Shown piece after piece: positions 32,134 to 43,779 of a stretch of 64,000 nt of DNA. The DNA is from Isoetes taiwanensis. Taxonomy: Eukaryota; Streptophyta; Lycopodiopsida; Isoetales; Isoetaceae. A model generated the notes under the pieces. That model ran no database searches and was not told the origin of the DNA. It saw only the letters and a program-made list of their open reading frames with translations. Within the stretch, counting starts at the first letter, position 1, and each line of letters begins with the position of its first letter. Location of the stretch: contig JAJEKV010000041.1 in the NCBI GenBank assembly GCA_021234155.1, positions 3,462,829 through 3,526,828 of the forward strand, given 5' to 3'. Position numbers and translations under genes: made by a program.

Positions 32134-34734
32134 ATGGCGACCCCATTTCCATGTTGTAGGAAGGAAAAAATTCTAGAATATGCCAAGCAGGCGCATTTTG
32201 TTGTTTCCAGTAAAGGGATACAAGCTGATAATAATGTTGGAAACTTCATTGTGCCTATGTTTGTGGAATGTGGAAGTCTGTCTGATAATCAGCAGACCTT
32301 CAATTCTTTGATTTATAGAAGTGAGCATTCATGGACTTCTCTAGTATTGGCATATATGGAAAGTGGCCAATTACAGCACACCCTTGACTTATATGACAAA
32401 ATGCAAGAGGATAACGTCTATCCTAGTAGTTATACGTTAACAGCCTTATTAGGAGCTTGTACTAAGTTGAATGATATTGATAAAGGCCGGCAGATTCATG
32501 TTCAGATCAGTGGAAAGAGGTTTGAAAGAGATCTGTTTGTGGGAAGCACCTTAATAGACATGTATGGTAAATGTGGCTTACAGCAAGAGGCACGAGAAGT
32601 ATTTGACAACGTGCCAGTACGAAATGTGGTGTCATGGAATGCTCTGATTGGGGGTTATATTGAAAATGGGCTTAACCAGGAGGCATTGAATTGTTTTGAG
32701 CAAATGCAGCAGGAAGGCATGTCCCAAGACCCTGTTACTTTTATTTGGGGCTTGAAGGCTTGTGGCATACTAGGAGCTTTAGATAAGGGTCGGCAAATAC
32801 ACATGGAGGTAGTAAAAAGGGGACACGAAAGAGATCTTTTTGTTGGCAGTACCTTGGTTGACATGTATGCCAAATGTGGTTCACTTGTTGAGGCACATAA
32901 GGTTTTTGACAAGCTACAAACTCGAAATGTGGTGTCATGGACTGCACTAATTGCAGGATATGCAGAACACGGACCTGGGGATAAAGCACTAAAGTGTTTT
33001 GAAGAAATGCAACAACAAGGGTTTTCTCCAGATGCTATTACACTTCTTTGCAGCTTGAAGGCTTGTGGCAGCATGGGAAACATAAGAAAGGGGCGGGAAA
33101 TACATGCGGAGCTTATGAAAGTGGGACTTGCAAAAGATCTTATCATCAGTAACTCTCTGCTTGACATGTATTTAAAATGTGGTTCGCTTGCTGAAGCTGA
33201 GGAAGTCTTTGACAAAATTCCTGCCCGGGACATTGTCTCATGGAACTCGCTAATTTCTGGATACGTGGAAAATGGGTGTAGCCAAGAAGCACTCAAATGT
33301 TTTGGACAAATGCCACGGGGTTGCATATCTCCGAATTCTATTACATGTTTGCAGCTTGAAAGCATGTGGCACTACAAGGGATATAGACAAAGGACAGCAA
33401 CTACATAGTGATGTTGCTCAAGAGGGGTTGGAAAGAAGTCTCCCTATGGAAAATATGCTGATAGATATGTATGTCAAATGTAACTCACTTTTGGAGGCCA
33501 GGGAAACGTTCAATAAGATGCAGGTACGAGATGTTATTTCTTGGACAACAATAATAGAAGGATATGCTGAAAGTGGGCAGGGACAGAAGGCATTGGAATG
33601 CTTTGAACAGATGCAGGTAGATGGCGTACCTCTTAATGCTGTTACATTTACTTGCACCCTAAAGGCTTGTGCTAACGTAGGGGCCATTGAGAGAGGAAAA
33701 GAGATACACTATATGATTGCACAAACAGGTTACGAAACAGACCTCGTTATTGGTAATACCTTGATTGACATGTATGCCAAATGTGGCATGCTTTCAGAGG
33801 CATGCAAAATCTTTGAAAAATTGCCAGTGAGAGACATTATTGCATGGAATGCAATCTTAGGAGGATATAGCATGAGCCACAAAGTCCTGCTGGCTATACA
33901 ATGCTTTTCAGAGATGCAAAAGGAAAATGTAGCACCAAATGCTATTACATTCACCTGCCCTCTCACCTCATGCAGCCGAGCTGGTCTTGTCTTGACAGGC
34001 CAAAACTATTTCAAGATGATGGTAACAGAATATGGAATTTCTCCAACTGTGGATCACCATACATGCATGGTTGATCTTTTTGCACGATCTGGACGTCTTT
34101 ACGAAGCAGCAAATTTGCTTGAAAGTGCATGGTGTCGTCTGCCAAAAGAAACGTGGATAGCCTTGCTCAGTGCTTGCAAAATTTATGGTGATTCTGAATT
34201 AGGTTTAAGATGTTTTCAGAACCTGGTGCAAAGGGATCCAGGACATGCTGCTGGGTATGTGCTCATGTCAAGCCTCTATGCAGCTCTTGGTAGGTGGGAG
34301 GATGCAAATTCAATAGAAGAACTGAGAAAATGTCCAGGTGCAAGGAAAAAACCTGCGACAGCTTTAATAGAAATCAATAAAAAGGTGCATGGATTTACAG
34401 TGGGTGACAATCAAATTGAGGAAGTTACAACTTTACTAGAAAACATGACTTTAAATATGAAGGAGAAGGGTTATGTCCCCAATCTGGATTTTGTTTTGTG
34501 GCATATTCCTGATGAGAGGAAGGAATCAACATTGTGTGGCCATGCAGAGAGATTGGCGATAGCATACGGACTTCTTCACACACCACAGGGCCAGACATTG
34601 CGCGTTAGCAAAAATTTGAGAATGTGTAATGACTGCCATATTCTGCAATTGAAATGCGGAGAATCATTGTGCGGGAAAGTAATTGGGTTCATTATTTTAA
34701 AGATGGCTGGTGCTCTTGTGGAGATATGTGGTGA
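32134..34734 (+). pseudogene. DYW-class pentatricopeptide-repeat protein (organelle RNA editing factor type), two frameshifts
   Basis: PPR-DYW proteins bind organelle transcripts and deaminate specific cytidines. The gene is intronless and starts at ATG 32134. Successive PLS repeats are clear, e.g. LFVGSTLIDMYGKCG, VVSWNALIGGY, LFVGSTLVDMYAKCGS and VVSWTALIAGYAEHG. Around 33345 (ITCLQLES) the frame shifts; the other frame continues with CSLKACGTTRDIDKG. Three more repeats, an E region (TWIALLSACKIYGD, AGYVLMSSLYAALGRW) and E+ follow, then the DYW deaminase part with HAERLAIAYGLLHTP (H-x-E zinc/catalytic motif), [10 protein letters not shown] (zinc CxxCH). A second shift after DCH moves the end into another frame, which reads [17 protein letters not shown] and ends CSCGDMW with stop 34732-34734, i.e. 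DMW instead of DYW. No convincing transit peptide precedes the first repeat, so the true N-terminus may be upstream or lost. About 860 codons overall. Either a recent pseudogene or base-call errors. Confidence 0.9.
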
Positions 34735-34759
34735 TAATCAAGGTGATAGACATACCTGA

Positions 34760-35855
34760 TTGGATTAAAATGCATGAATGATCAGCAGTAAGATAAATGA
34801 TGAGAACACCCGCTCTGACAGTTTACAACTCTAAAATATAGTCCACTCACCAGGGAAACTATAACAAAGAAGTGCTTTCCACGTGGAAGAAACAGATTTT
34901 GAAGCTTCTGCTCCAATTACTGGTTGTGCATTACTGCCTTTAAGCACACTGGAGCAATGCCAGATCCATAAACAAGTTTATGTATGGGTGAGTTAATTGC
35001 AAAGATCAAAAGTGGCTACAGTGGATCATATACAAGTCAAGCAGATCTTATACAAGTCATAGAAAGAGTGCACACTTGTTTGGGACTCCCATTTTTACAC
35101 CAGCATTTACACATCGAAATGAAATGAGATGTTTTTAGTTCGTCTGCTAGGACCATCAGGTCTATTAAAAATCTACATGAGTACAATACTTGTGTAAAAA
35201 ATCTCATCACTGGGACGACTCCTTAAAACTAAGGCAATCATTAATAGCCTCTCTTTCATCATCAGCACTTACACTAAGACCCTTCCCTCAATTGTATTAT
35301 AGTTGCTGAAATTTCAAAGAACTCGATCAAAGAGATATAGATTTCAAACCATGTTAAGTACGTCGTATTTCATGTGGGATGTTGTCAATGTGGTATGAAA
35401 AATGCTATTTGTTCTAATTCTCAAGGTATTGCATAGCATCTTCCATCTCAATGTGGTATGACAGGAGAACTTCTATCTGCATGTTCTTCATCCTCAATTT
35501 CACGAGTCATACAAATTCTACATTCTCAAGGTATTGCATACCATCTTTCATCTCAAATACTTAGGTTGTGTTAGCTCATCCTCTCATTTGGCATATATCA
35601 TGTGATGCTCACATTGTCATCAAGGTACCTCATTTGCTGTGGATTTCCCTTTTATAATATGACAATTTCATTCTTGAATTTGGCATTGTTTGATCAAATA
35701 AATATATTTCACCTATTTCCTAATTTTGTGCTTGTTTTGCAGAAGATCCTCAATTTTCAATTCCCATCTATTTATCCAATTTACCGATTTCCAATATCTG
35801 CTTTTCATGCTAGCCATGAATAGCTATCCATTGTTATATCATTCATTCGTCTTAG
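34760..35855. other. No recognisable gene
   Basis: AT-rich 3' flank of the PPR gene. The phrase TTCTCAAGGTATTGCATA recurs at about 35421 and 35524 as part of a diverged duplication. Short plus ORFs (35602-35956) show no motif. Confidence 0.45.
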
Positions 35856-35859
35856 CCAA

Positions 35860-36070
35860 AAAGCGACATAGCCATGACATCTCATATGGTGTCTGCTTTT
35901 CATCCCAATATGAATGCAAAACGTTTTTTTTGAGGATGCTCCACTTTATGCCATAAATCTTGTGAATGACCATGTCCCATGCTTCGCAACCATATAATAT
36001 TGTAGCATAAGGGATTTCAATAACACTTTCTTAAGTCTGAACCTCCTTACACGATCTCGCTTCTGTAGTG
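35860..36070 (-). mobile_element. LINE-B reverse transcriptase C-part fragment
   Basis: The minus strand reads PYATILYGCEAWDMV and later SYWDEKQTPYEM, matching the LINE-B copy at 46.3 kb (VVLYG ... MQTPYDMMLA). Surrounding frames are broken. Confidence 0.5.
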
Positions 36071-36081
36071 GAAGGTTTTTA

Positions 36082-36960
36082 CTAACTCCGAACTACTGTT
36101 ATCCCAAAGTTTACTTTGGAACATGTGTCCAGATACTGTTTTGGGCGATTGTGGTTCTCATTATTCTGCACATGTATCCACCCATGTTCTTGCAGATTCC
36201 AAGTTGCTCGTTTCTCCTTCCAATAGGCCTTAAGACATTGTGGATCTATGGCCTTTATGATGGCGAGGCTCAAAAGGGGGGAGTCTCCCATGCTGACCAC
36301 TTTCTGACAATAGATGATGTGACGTTCTAGAGCATCTTTTTGTAGAGAAGAAAACCAGTCTCTTGTAGAAGAATTTGGTATGGTTTGACTCCATGTGCTC
36401 GAGCCAGAAAGGCCTTGCGTACCCATTCCAAGTCTTTCCAAGTAGCAAGTGATATCATTGGCCCCCATATTGTACCACTCCATACAAAAGTACCGGCTCC
36501 ATCAACACCTTGAACAAGTGTGACTCATGTGAGCAGTTGTGCAGTCTGCCCTTTGATAGGTTTTGACATCGCATAAAAAGCCTTCCCCCTCCTGCCATGA
36601 CCTATTGCCTAATACAAGCATCCCAATATGTGATAGTAGACATTTGCACCATTTCCACATTTGCCTCTGTTGCCTCGAAGATGACACTAGGAGAACCTTG
36701 GTTTTGGCCGAATTGACCCAAATTCCATAGCCCAACAATATAGGAGAAAGTGGGCACCCTTAGAAACTGAATGCTGTTGTTGATAGCCCTTCCTGAGGGT
36801 GGCATTCGTGCTGAGTATGTTCTATAGATTACGTAACTATTGGGGCACTCCTAACTGTAGCAGTCTTTTCTATAATTTCTCCCTCGAGACCGTATCGAAA
36901 GCTTTAGCAAAGTCCATAAAGCAATAACATAGATCCTATCGTATGTTTCTGCCCTATTCT
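36082..36960 (-). mobile_element. LINE-A-like fragment, degenerate
   Basis: From the high-coordinate side the minus strand gives CYCFMDFAKAFDTVSRE (motif A, about 36885-36935), then KTKVLLVSSSRQ (about 36690-36720), MEPVLLYG (near 36490-36510) and the C-terminal region with LQKDALERHIIYCQKV and AYWKEKRATW. The segment holding motif C is missing or unreadable. Many frameshifts; no 3' UTR module or tail. Confidence 0.75.
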
Positions 36961-37019
36961 ATTAGGGTGTGCAACATGAAGGTATGGTATATGGTTGAGT
37001 GTTTGGGCTTAAAACCTAC

Positions 37020-37480
37020 TTGTGCAAGAGAGAAACAGAGAGAGAAGAGAGCAGAAGAAGTAGGGAGGAAATAGAGAATAGAGAAGAGAATGTATAGAAT
37101 AGTGAGGAGATAGAGAGAAGAGAGAATAAAAAACGAAATATAAAGAATGAAAAGAGAAGAAAATATAGAGAATGAAGATATAAATAGAAGAGAAAGAAAG
37201 AAGATAATTCAGAGAGAAGAGAGAGAACATAGAGAAATGAAATGAAATGAAATTTGATTATTATGTCTGTGAGACTGTCTATTATTTATATTCTCTTCTC
37301 TCTTTTTCGATAGATCGACACTAAGATTATGACTAACATGTATAATAAATTCTAAAATCCCATCTCTTACCTCTTCTTTTTCTATTCTCCTCTCTATCCT
37401 CTTCTTCTCTAGTCTCACTCTAATTACCCTTTGATCGTTCTCCTATCTCTTATATTCTCTTTTATGCTCTCTCCCTGCCT
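37020..37480. repeat. Purine-rich tract followed by complementary pyrimidine-rich tract
   Basis: 37020-37245 is almost all A and G (GAGAGAAGAG words). After a short AT-rich stretch, 37290-37480 is almost all C and T (TCTCTTCTCTC words). The two halves could fold back on each other as an imperfect hairpin. ORFs inside are low-complexity artefacts. Confidence 0.75.
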
Positions 37481-37859
37481 CCCTTTGTGGGGAAAAAGTT
37501 ACATTGATATCATGGCTATAGGCAGCATCTGAGATTAGTGACACTTTGACACGCTTGGTAATTGATACAACAGCCATGTGCTTTAGCTCGCATAGTCAAA
37601 GGGATTAGTATGCAATGGGTGGTTTGACCAGGAATGTAGAGAACAAAGGCTGAGGTTTAAGAGGGCAAAAGGGGATGAAAAATCAAGGAAAGGAAAGAAT
37701 ATGTCAAATTGGTTAAGAGAAAGAAAAGGGCACATCTGCATAAGAAGCATCAGGAAATGGTAATGGACCTTCTTAAGCATCCAAGAAGATTTTGAGACAG
37801 GTTAAAGCCATATCAAAATGTTGGGGCTACATTGAATGTTGCAGCTCTTTTTGAGCAAA

Positions 37860-38433
37860 TACAAAATTGTACCATATTCCAAATCGGAATGAATCTTGCA
37901 TGGATGGCCGGTCTGATGGATAATATCTTTTATTCACTTTGGATGATATACATTGGAGTTTACAAAAGTTATCTAATAATAAAGCTGATGATGCAGACAG
38001 TCTTATTACTAGACTATTCAAGTGGGCGGGTGATAAAGTTGACGCTATCTTGTTAAAGTTTTTTAATGCAGTACTATGAGAGGGCTTCCCATAAGTATGG
38101 CAAATAAACAGAGTAGTTCCATTCCACAAAGCAGGTAATGAATTGAATTCAGTTAATTATTGAATGATCACGGTTAGTAGATTTCATGCTAAACTTTATG
38201 CAGTCATTCTAGATTCAGAAATTAGTACGTGGGCTGAGGATAATAATGCTAGAGCAGTGGGACAAGCTGGGTTCAGACCCAGAAGGTCCACTATTGACCA
38301 TTTGGTCACTATGCATGCAATGATAGATTATGTTGTTGGAAAAAATAAAACCCTATATGCTACCTTTATTGAATTCTTCAAGGCTTTTGATATGCTGAAC
38401 AGAAAAAATCTATGGGAAAAATGGACGATTTAA
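37860..38433 (+). mobile_element. LINE reverse transcriptase fragment (LINE-B-like)
   Basis: The plus strand shows LLKFFNAVL, EGFP, then NRVVPFHKAGNELNSVNY followed by a stop. The open stretch 38164-38433 reads ARAVGQAGFRPRRSTIDHLV and YATFIEFFKAFDMLNRKNLW, i.e. fingers and motif A, with the first motif-A Asp replaced by Glu (IEFFKAFD). Nothing of motif C follows. A 5'- and 3'-truncated dead copy. Confidence 0.75.
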
Positions 38434-38439
38434 GCATTT

Positions 38440-41270
38440 CTGTTGAATACAGATAAACAAGTTTAAAAACTACTAGTTATGGTGCTCGGCGTTGCCAGGC
38501 CTAGTGACAATCTAATGTAGGAGCATTGGTGGAGCACAAATTTTGCATTCTTGCCACATTTATTTCATATACAAAAATTTGTGCATGCCCATTGCAAGAA
38601 CTGGCTTGAACTTTAAAAATACTCGTGTTTCAACATGCCAAAAATCATCCTTCTTTTTCCAATTTTGTTTTGAATAACGCATTCACTGCTTCATGTCTCT
38701 CAATGCAAACTAAGATGTAACAATATGGTTTTCCTTGATACGTATTTGAATATAGGAAAAGAATGTGAGCAACTCTAACAACCAAGTCATCGCTCTATAC
38801 GCCGAAGCATGTGCGTGTTTACAGCACCAACAAAAAGAAATCTAGTCCAGTTTTCATTCATACAATGAATGGCATGTTTCTCAGAAAATAAATCTAATCC
38901 CTTGTAGTTTGGAAAATAAATGTTTCTAAGAGTTTAAAAGCTTATATGATTAACAAAGAGATCAAGCAAGAGAGAAATAGAATTTTTTCGTCTTTATAAG
39001 TTAATATATTTGGAAAAAAAGGAATGATATAAATAGGTAGAGAATTTCTAGAATATACTATTTTAATATTGGTGACATTTGAATCGAGGAGTTTTGGGAC
39101 ATTTACAATATGGCCAATTAAGTGTTGAATCTTGAATGTAACAATGGAGTCTAACATTGAAATGGTGATGGTGGTTACACTAATGCTGCACATTGATATT
39201 TCAAGCAATGTAGATGACACCTTGTTGGACCAAACCAGATTAATGAGTTATAGAAACAATAGTGGCAAGATAAGAGCTCATGCCTTATGTGCTTGTATGT
39301 TAGAGACTTAATATTGTGTGCTATTTGGGTTGCATGACTCGCATGGATTTGTTGGAAGATTTACAATTGTTTTCCAATTTGTTGTTTGATAAGGACAGAT
39401 AATTTTAAGCAATAGTGTGAATATAGTTGCATTGGTGCTCTGCACTTAAAACTCCATAGATATGAGTGGAAAACTTTGTTCCATCCTTTGTTTTTGACCT
39501 AGGAAAGGGCACCATGTGCATTACGAATGTACACCTTCAAAATTTTGAGGTGCCCGAACCATAGATAAGCTAGCATTCAAGACAGATAGAGAAAATACAC
39601 ATTATTTAACTAAAGAAACATAATAGGATAATTCAACATCAACATGCCACATAACATCTACTTCAATGCAATTTCAAAAGATTTGTCATTGTTTTATCAC
39701 ACGCAGTGCATTTAGAGTATGATAACAAAATTGCGAATTGATCCAACATAACAGAAATCCATATGCATATAAAGAAGATAGTCCTATGGTGGAAACATAG
39801 GAGCATCTTTAAAGTTTACAACAACGTTGATGAAAACAAATATGCATTGACAACCTATTGAGTTTGAGTAAGAGGTGTTTTTAAGAAATGTGCAACATGT
39901 GCATTGGGGACCTATCGAGTTTTGAGTGTTTTTGAGAAATACACAACAATGTTGTGGACATCCAATGAAATAGTTCAGAAATGTCTTGTGAGATATGCAA
40001 ATGAATGATACGATAGGAATAGAAAACATTTGAAAACATCAGTACTATCTTTTGCACTAATATATACATATTAGCAAATAAGTGTCTCCTTCAATAATAG
40101 TTAATCACCTCTACTATAGATGTTATATGAAGGAAATGGACGTCAGTCATATAGCTTCATATATTTTCTACATCGGTAATACATTACAAAAATATGTTTC
40201 CAATCCATACATTTTCTACGAAGATAATACACTACAAATACACTACAAAAACATGAGTCCAACATAGACATTTGTGCCATATAGAAGAGGTGGTATAAAC
40301 AATTGCCTGATTACATGCCTCTAAAACTGTGCGGATATAATAATGTACGAAGGCTACAACAATTCCTCGACATTCAATCAGGAAAATAAAGCTGTAAAAT
40401 CACTTTTGACTGATCATCAAGAACTCATCTTAGCAGACAAAGTTAGCACTGACATTTCACACTTTATATGCACTAATTTAAAGCACTTGTACATGCACGA
40501 ATTCAGAGCAAATGTACCCTAAAGCATCTTATACTTTAGAACGTATTGTTTGCATTTCTTTTTTAGAGAAGTGGCCAAGAAAACCTCATGGCTGGCATTT
40601 AGATGACCATAATGGCCAAGAAAACCCCTTGGCTAGAACCTGGCTAGAATCTTGATAATGCAAAGAAACAAAGAATCATGTCTACACAAATGTATTACAA
40701 TGGTGTAGGCAGTTTAATGATGGAATTATCTCATGATGGAGCCTATTGTTTACTCCAGCAAACAGAGAATGAAAGTACAGTATCACATTAATGAATGGGA
40801 GCTCACCGTTATTTCACTTGCAGGCTCAACTCTCTCATGTGCAGTCTTTGGTCTCCTCGAAAGCTCTCCGCTAGGTCTAACCTGTGGCACCAAAATTTCC
40901 AATATGGAAACTTGCCATGTGAACCAATCTTCTATTCGAAGTTCGTGTCTTGAAGAGATAGAATCTAGAAAGAATAAGGCAAATAATCATATGACTGGAA
41001 AAGCCTATATAACACAAAATCTTAAGCTGCAAAAACAATAGGTGCCTGTAAGGTTTACCAAAAGGGGCTGCAATCCTGCAAGGTATATATGGAGCAAGAT
41101 TTATATGTTATAAATTTCCAAACGAATCACCTGGCCATAGCTCAATTATATAGAGAGATGATATGCTGCAAGTTTGGGCACAATTAGAATAAATGCGCTT
41201 GTTAATTCCTCTATTGCTGATATGACATAACATGTTAATGATAAGAAGGCAACCTGAGAATTTTCTGCTA
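38440..41270. other. No recognisable gene
   Basis: AT-rich. Minor local duplications occur near 39860-39960 (CCTATYGAGTTT phrases) and 40150-40260 (CATTTTCTACG phrases with CACTACAAA words). ORFs such as 40733-41041 show no known motif. Confidence 0.45.
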
Positions 41271-41276
41271 TTCTTG

Positions 41277-42385
41277 ATGGGGTCACAGACTTGGGCAAAA
41301 CAACATAATTTTTCTGTAGACTCCACCTTATGAGAAGCTGGGCAGATGTCTTATTGTATTTTGCTGCAATCTATGATAGCTTATATAAGTATGGACCACA
41401 AAACCATTAATTGTCATGCGGAATAGAGGAGACTCAGCTTTAGGAAATTTGGATTAGCAAGATGCTTCCCTGTAATAAGAGGAGAATATGCTTCCAGAAT
41501 AATTCTATGTTCCTGACAGAACTTAACCAAATGTGGTCTGGTATTTAAAGGGTGGATTTCTATATGTGCATCAAGACAGTAGAAAATAAAGATATGACAT
41601 ACTCCAACTGACTTTGTTGTACCTGATTTAATGAGTACCTCCATAGCCCTGCAGGATTTCAACCTTATGCATAGGGGCATGAATAAGATATAGATCAACA
41701 CCTTATTCCATAAGACACCGCCTTTAAGTTAATGAATAAAGAAAAGCTCTAAGAGTAAGAATGCGAACAGAGAATTTTCTGCTATTCTTGATGGGGTCAC
41801 AGACTTGCGCAAAACAACATAATTTTTGTGTAGACTCCACCTTATGAGAAGCTGGGCAGATGTCTTATTGTATTTTGCTGCAATCTGTGATAGCTTATAT
41901 AAGTATGAACCACAAAACCATTAATTGTCATGCGGAATAAAGGAGACTCACCTTTAGGAAATTTGGATTAGCAAGATGCTTCCCTGTAGTAAGAGGAGCT
42001 TCCAGAATAATTCCACGTTCCTGATAGAACTTAACCAAATGTGGTCTGGTATTTAAAGGGTGGATTTCTATCTGTGCATCAAGACAGTAGAAAATAAAGA
42101 TATGACATGAACACAAACATATGTGCTTATGTTAAATATCCTACCTGCTTAACAGATGGCCGTGCCAATGAATTAGAAGAAAGCTCTTCTAAGTGATGAA
42201 TGCCATGGTTGCTAACTCCAATTGACTTTGCTCTACCTGATTTAAGGAGTACCTCCATAGCCCTCCAGGATTCCAACCTTAGAGGCATAGGGGCATGAAT
42301 AAGATACAGATCAACACCTTATTCCATAAGACACCGCCTTTAAGTTAATGAATAAAGAAAAGCTCTAAGAGTAAGAATGCGAACA
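41277..42385 (-). repeat. Tandem approximately 0.5-0.6 kb duplication inside the AKR gene
   Basis: Unit A is about 41772-42385 and unit B about 41277-41771. Both run from the GTTCGCATTCTTACTC segment of intron 2 to the GAAAATTCT end of exon 5. B is shorter through a deletion across exon 3/intron 3. Confidence 0.85.
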
Positions 42386-42779
42386 TAAAAGCTCACCATA
42401 GCCCATTTCCAATTCGGCTAGACTCCTACTAAAAGACGGCAAAGTAGCCTCATATCCATGGTCAGGATTCCTAAGTTTGGTGGTTATAAATATTTCTTCT
42501 CTGGGAATGCAACTTTCACGTACAGCTCTACCTGAGAAAACATTAATTATGTTCTTCTTAACAGCAAGCAAAGGAATCATGCGAGATATACTCACCAACG
42601 CCTTTCTCGTTGCTATAGCCTCGAGCTGTATCAATATGGGGATACCCTAACCTAAGGGCCTCAGCCACAGCGTTGTAAGCTTCATCAGTCTTCACCTGCA
42701 ATGCACCCAGGCCGATCCTTGGTATTTGAACTGAGGGGCCTTCAAATCCTGCATTTTTTAGCTCAAGAAGCGCCGGCAT
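41277..42779 (-). pseudogene. Aldo-keto reductase gene with internal exon duplication, C-terminal exon missing
   Basis: AKR enzymes reduce carbonyls with NADPH in a TIM barrel. Exon 1 (42779-42596) starts MPALLELKN and holds IPRIGLGALQ, GYPHIDTARGYSNEKGVG (catalytic Asp and Tyr). Exon 2 (42531-42397): VRESCIPREEIFITTKL (catalytic Lys). Exon 3 (42317-42145): VDLYLIHAP (His), KSIGVSNHGIHHLEEL. Exon 4 (42071-41952): IEIHPLNTRPHLVKF. Exon 5 (41884 to about 41772): [17 protein letters not shown]. All edges are GT-AG and phases fit. Then intron-2 sequence, exon 3, exon 4 and exon 5 occur again (41771-41277). The second exon 3 has lost about 115 bp including SNHG and its intron, and the first exon 4 lacks the Tyr-Ser of EAYSPL. 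The usual last exon with DP near the C-terminus was not found, so it is probably not functional. Confidence 0.85.
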
Positions 42780-42789
42780 TCGATGCTTC

Positions 42790-43290
42790 GATCAATACAG
42801 TCGAAAGGTTTCTTCATCCACGGCTCTCATACAGACCAAAAGAGGATACCCTACATGCAAAAATCGGCCCAAGAAGCAGATCTGTTGCACGAAACAGCAC
42901 GGCAAGTTGCAAATCTCTCTGAAGACATCCTCATGGATTGCAAATCCCTATGAAGACCTCCTCATGGATGCCACGGCAATGCATATGCCGGTTCTTCTGT
43001 GTGGCATGCCCTCTTATCGGATAAGGATGGAAATCTAAGGGGAAAAAAACATAACAGAGGAAATTGCTACGATTTTTTGAAACCCGTAAACTTTTTCGGC
43101 GACCACAAATCCTAAAATCATATGAAATCGACTTGAAAAAAAATTCCAAAATATTTTTAGCCAAACCGGAAACTTTCAAATTAACAAGATGGATATGAAA
43201 AGGTATTGGTTCAATTGTCATTTCTATATGTAAATTCTTGTAATGTTTTTGTGGAGAGCAATGTGGAAGTAAAACAGGGGTGTCCTCTAT
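42790..43290. other. AKR 5' flank, no other gene
   Basis: The 5' flank of the AKR gene contains a small direct duplication sharing TCATGGAT and TGCAAATC around 42930-42970. No promoter element stands out. Confidence 0.4.
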
Positions 43291-43296
43291 TGCCTA

Positions 43297-43701
43297 CATT
43301 ATTAACATAAACCATTGCATTAAACACATTTAAATTAAAATCCCCCTTAAACCCCCTTTGGTTTGGGTGCATATTCACATGGGGGGTTACTCCGGGCAAA
43401 GAGAGCTGTCGGATGGGCATATTTGCCCTTTATTCCAAGATCTGGACCGTACATAGCGATCCTCGTTTGTGGGGTATGCATGTACAAGTTTTTGTATACT
43501 GTATATTAAAGTTTGCAAAATACTATAAGGTTTGAGAGAATGTACTTAATGGTGTTAATTTTGTACATGTATTATAAATATATTTTTGGGGCTCTCGCTG
43601 CCCTACGTAACCCCCCATGTGAATATGCACCCAAACCAAAGGGGGTTTAAGGGGGATTTTAATTTAAATGTGTTTAATGCAATGGTTTATGTTAATAATG
43701 T
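43297..43701. mobile_element. Foldback/MITE-like element with approximately 93-bp inverted arms
   Basis: 43297-43389 and 43608-43701 are near-perfect reverse complements, e.g. GGTTTATGTTAATAATGT at the outer right end and AAACCCCCTTTGGTTTGGG within the left arm. The 218-bp middle holds CCCCACAAACGAGGA (as complement) and no ORF. Homology to the 7.0-7.3 kb copy continues past the right arm to a GC hairpin at 43743-43757, so the true element may end there. Family-typical of non-autonomous DNA transposons. Confidence 0.85.
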
Positions 43702-43742
43702 TAATGGTAGTTGTGTGTTAATTGTTATATAAAAAAAATTTT

Positions 43743-43757
43743 GGGCCCTTCGGGCCC
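43743..43757. other. GGGCCC-TTC-GGGCCC hairpin
   Basis: A 6-bp perfect stem with a 3-nt loop. The homologous hairpin at 7037-7051 (opposite strand) has the same loop, but stem pair 3 is swapped from G-C to C-G, a compensatory change. Confidence 0.8.
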
Positions 43758-43779
43758 TAACTAAACCACACACTGTTAT

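Noticed and set aside
32655-33365. 236-codon minus-strand ORF
   Set aside because: Antisense shadow of the PPR repeats, which read convincingly on the plus strand.
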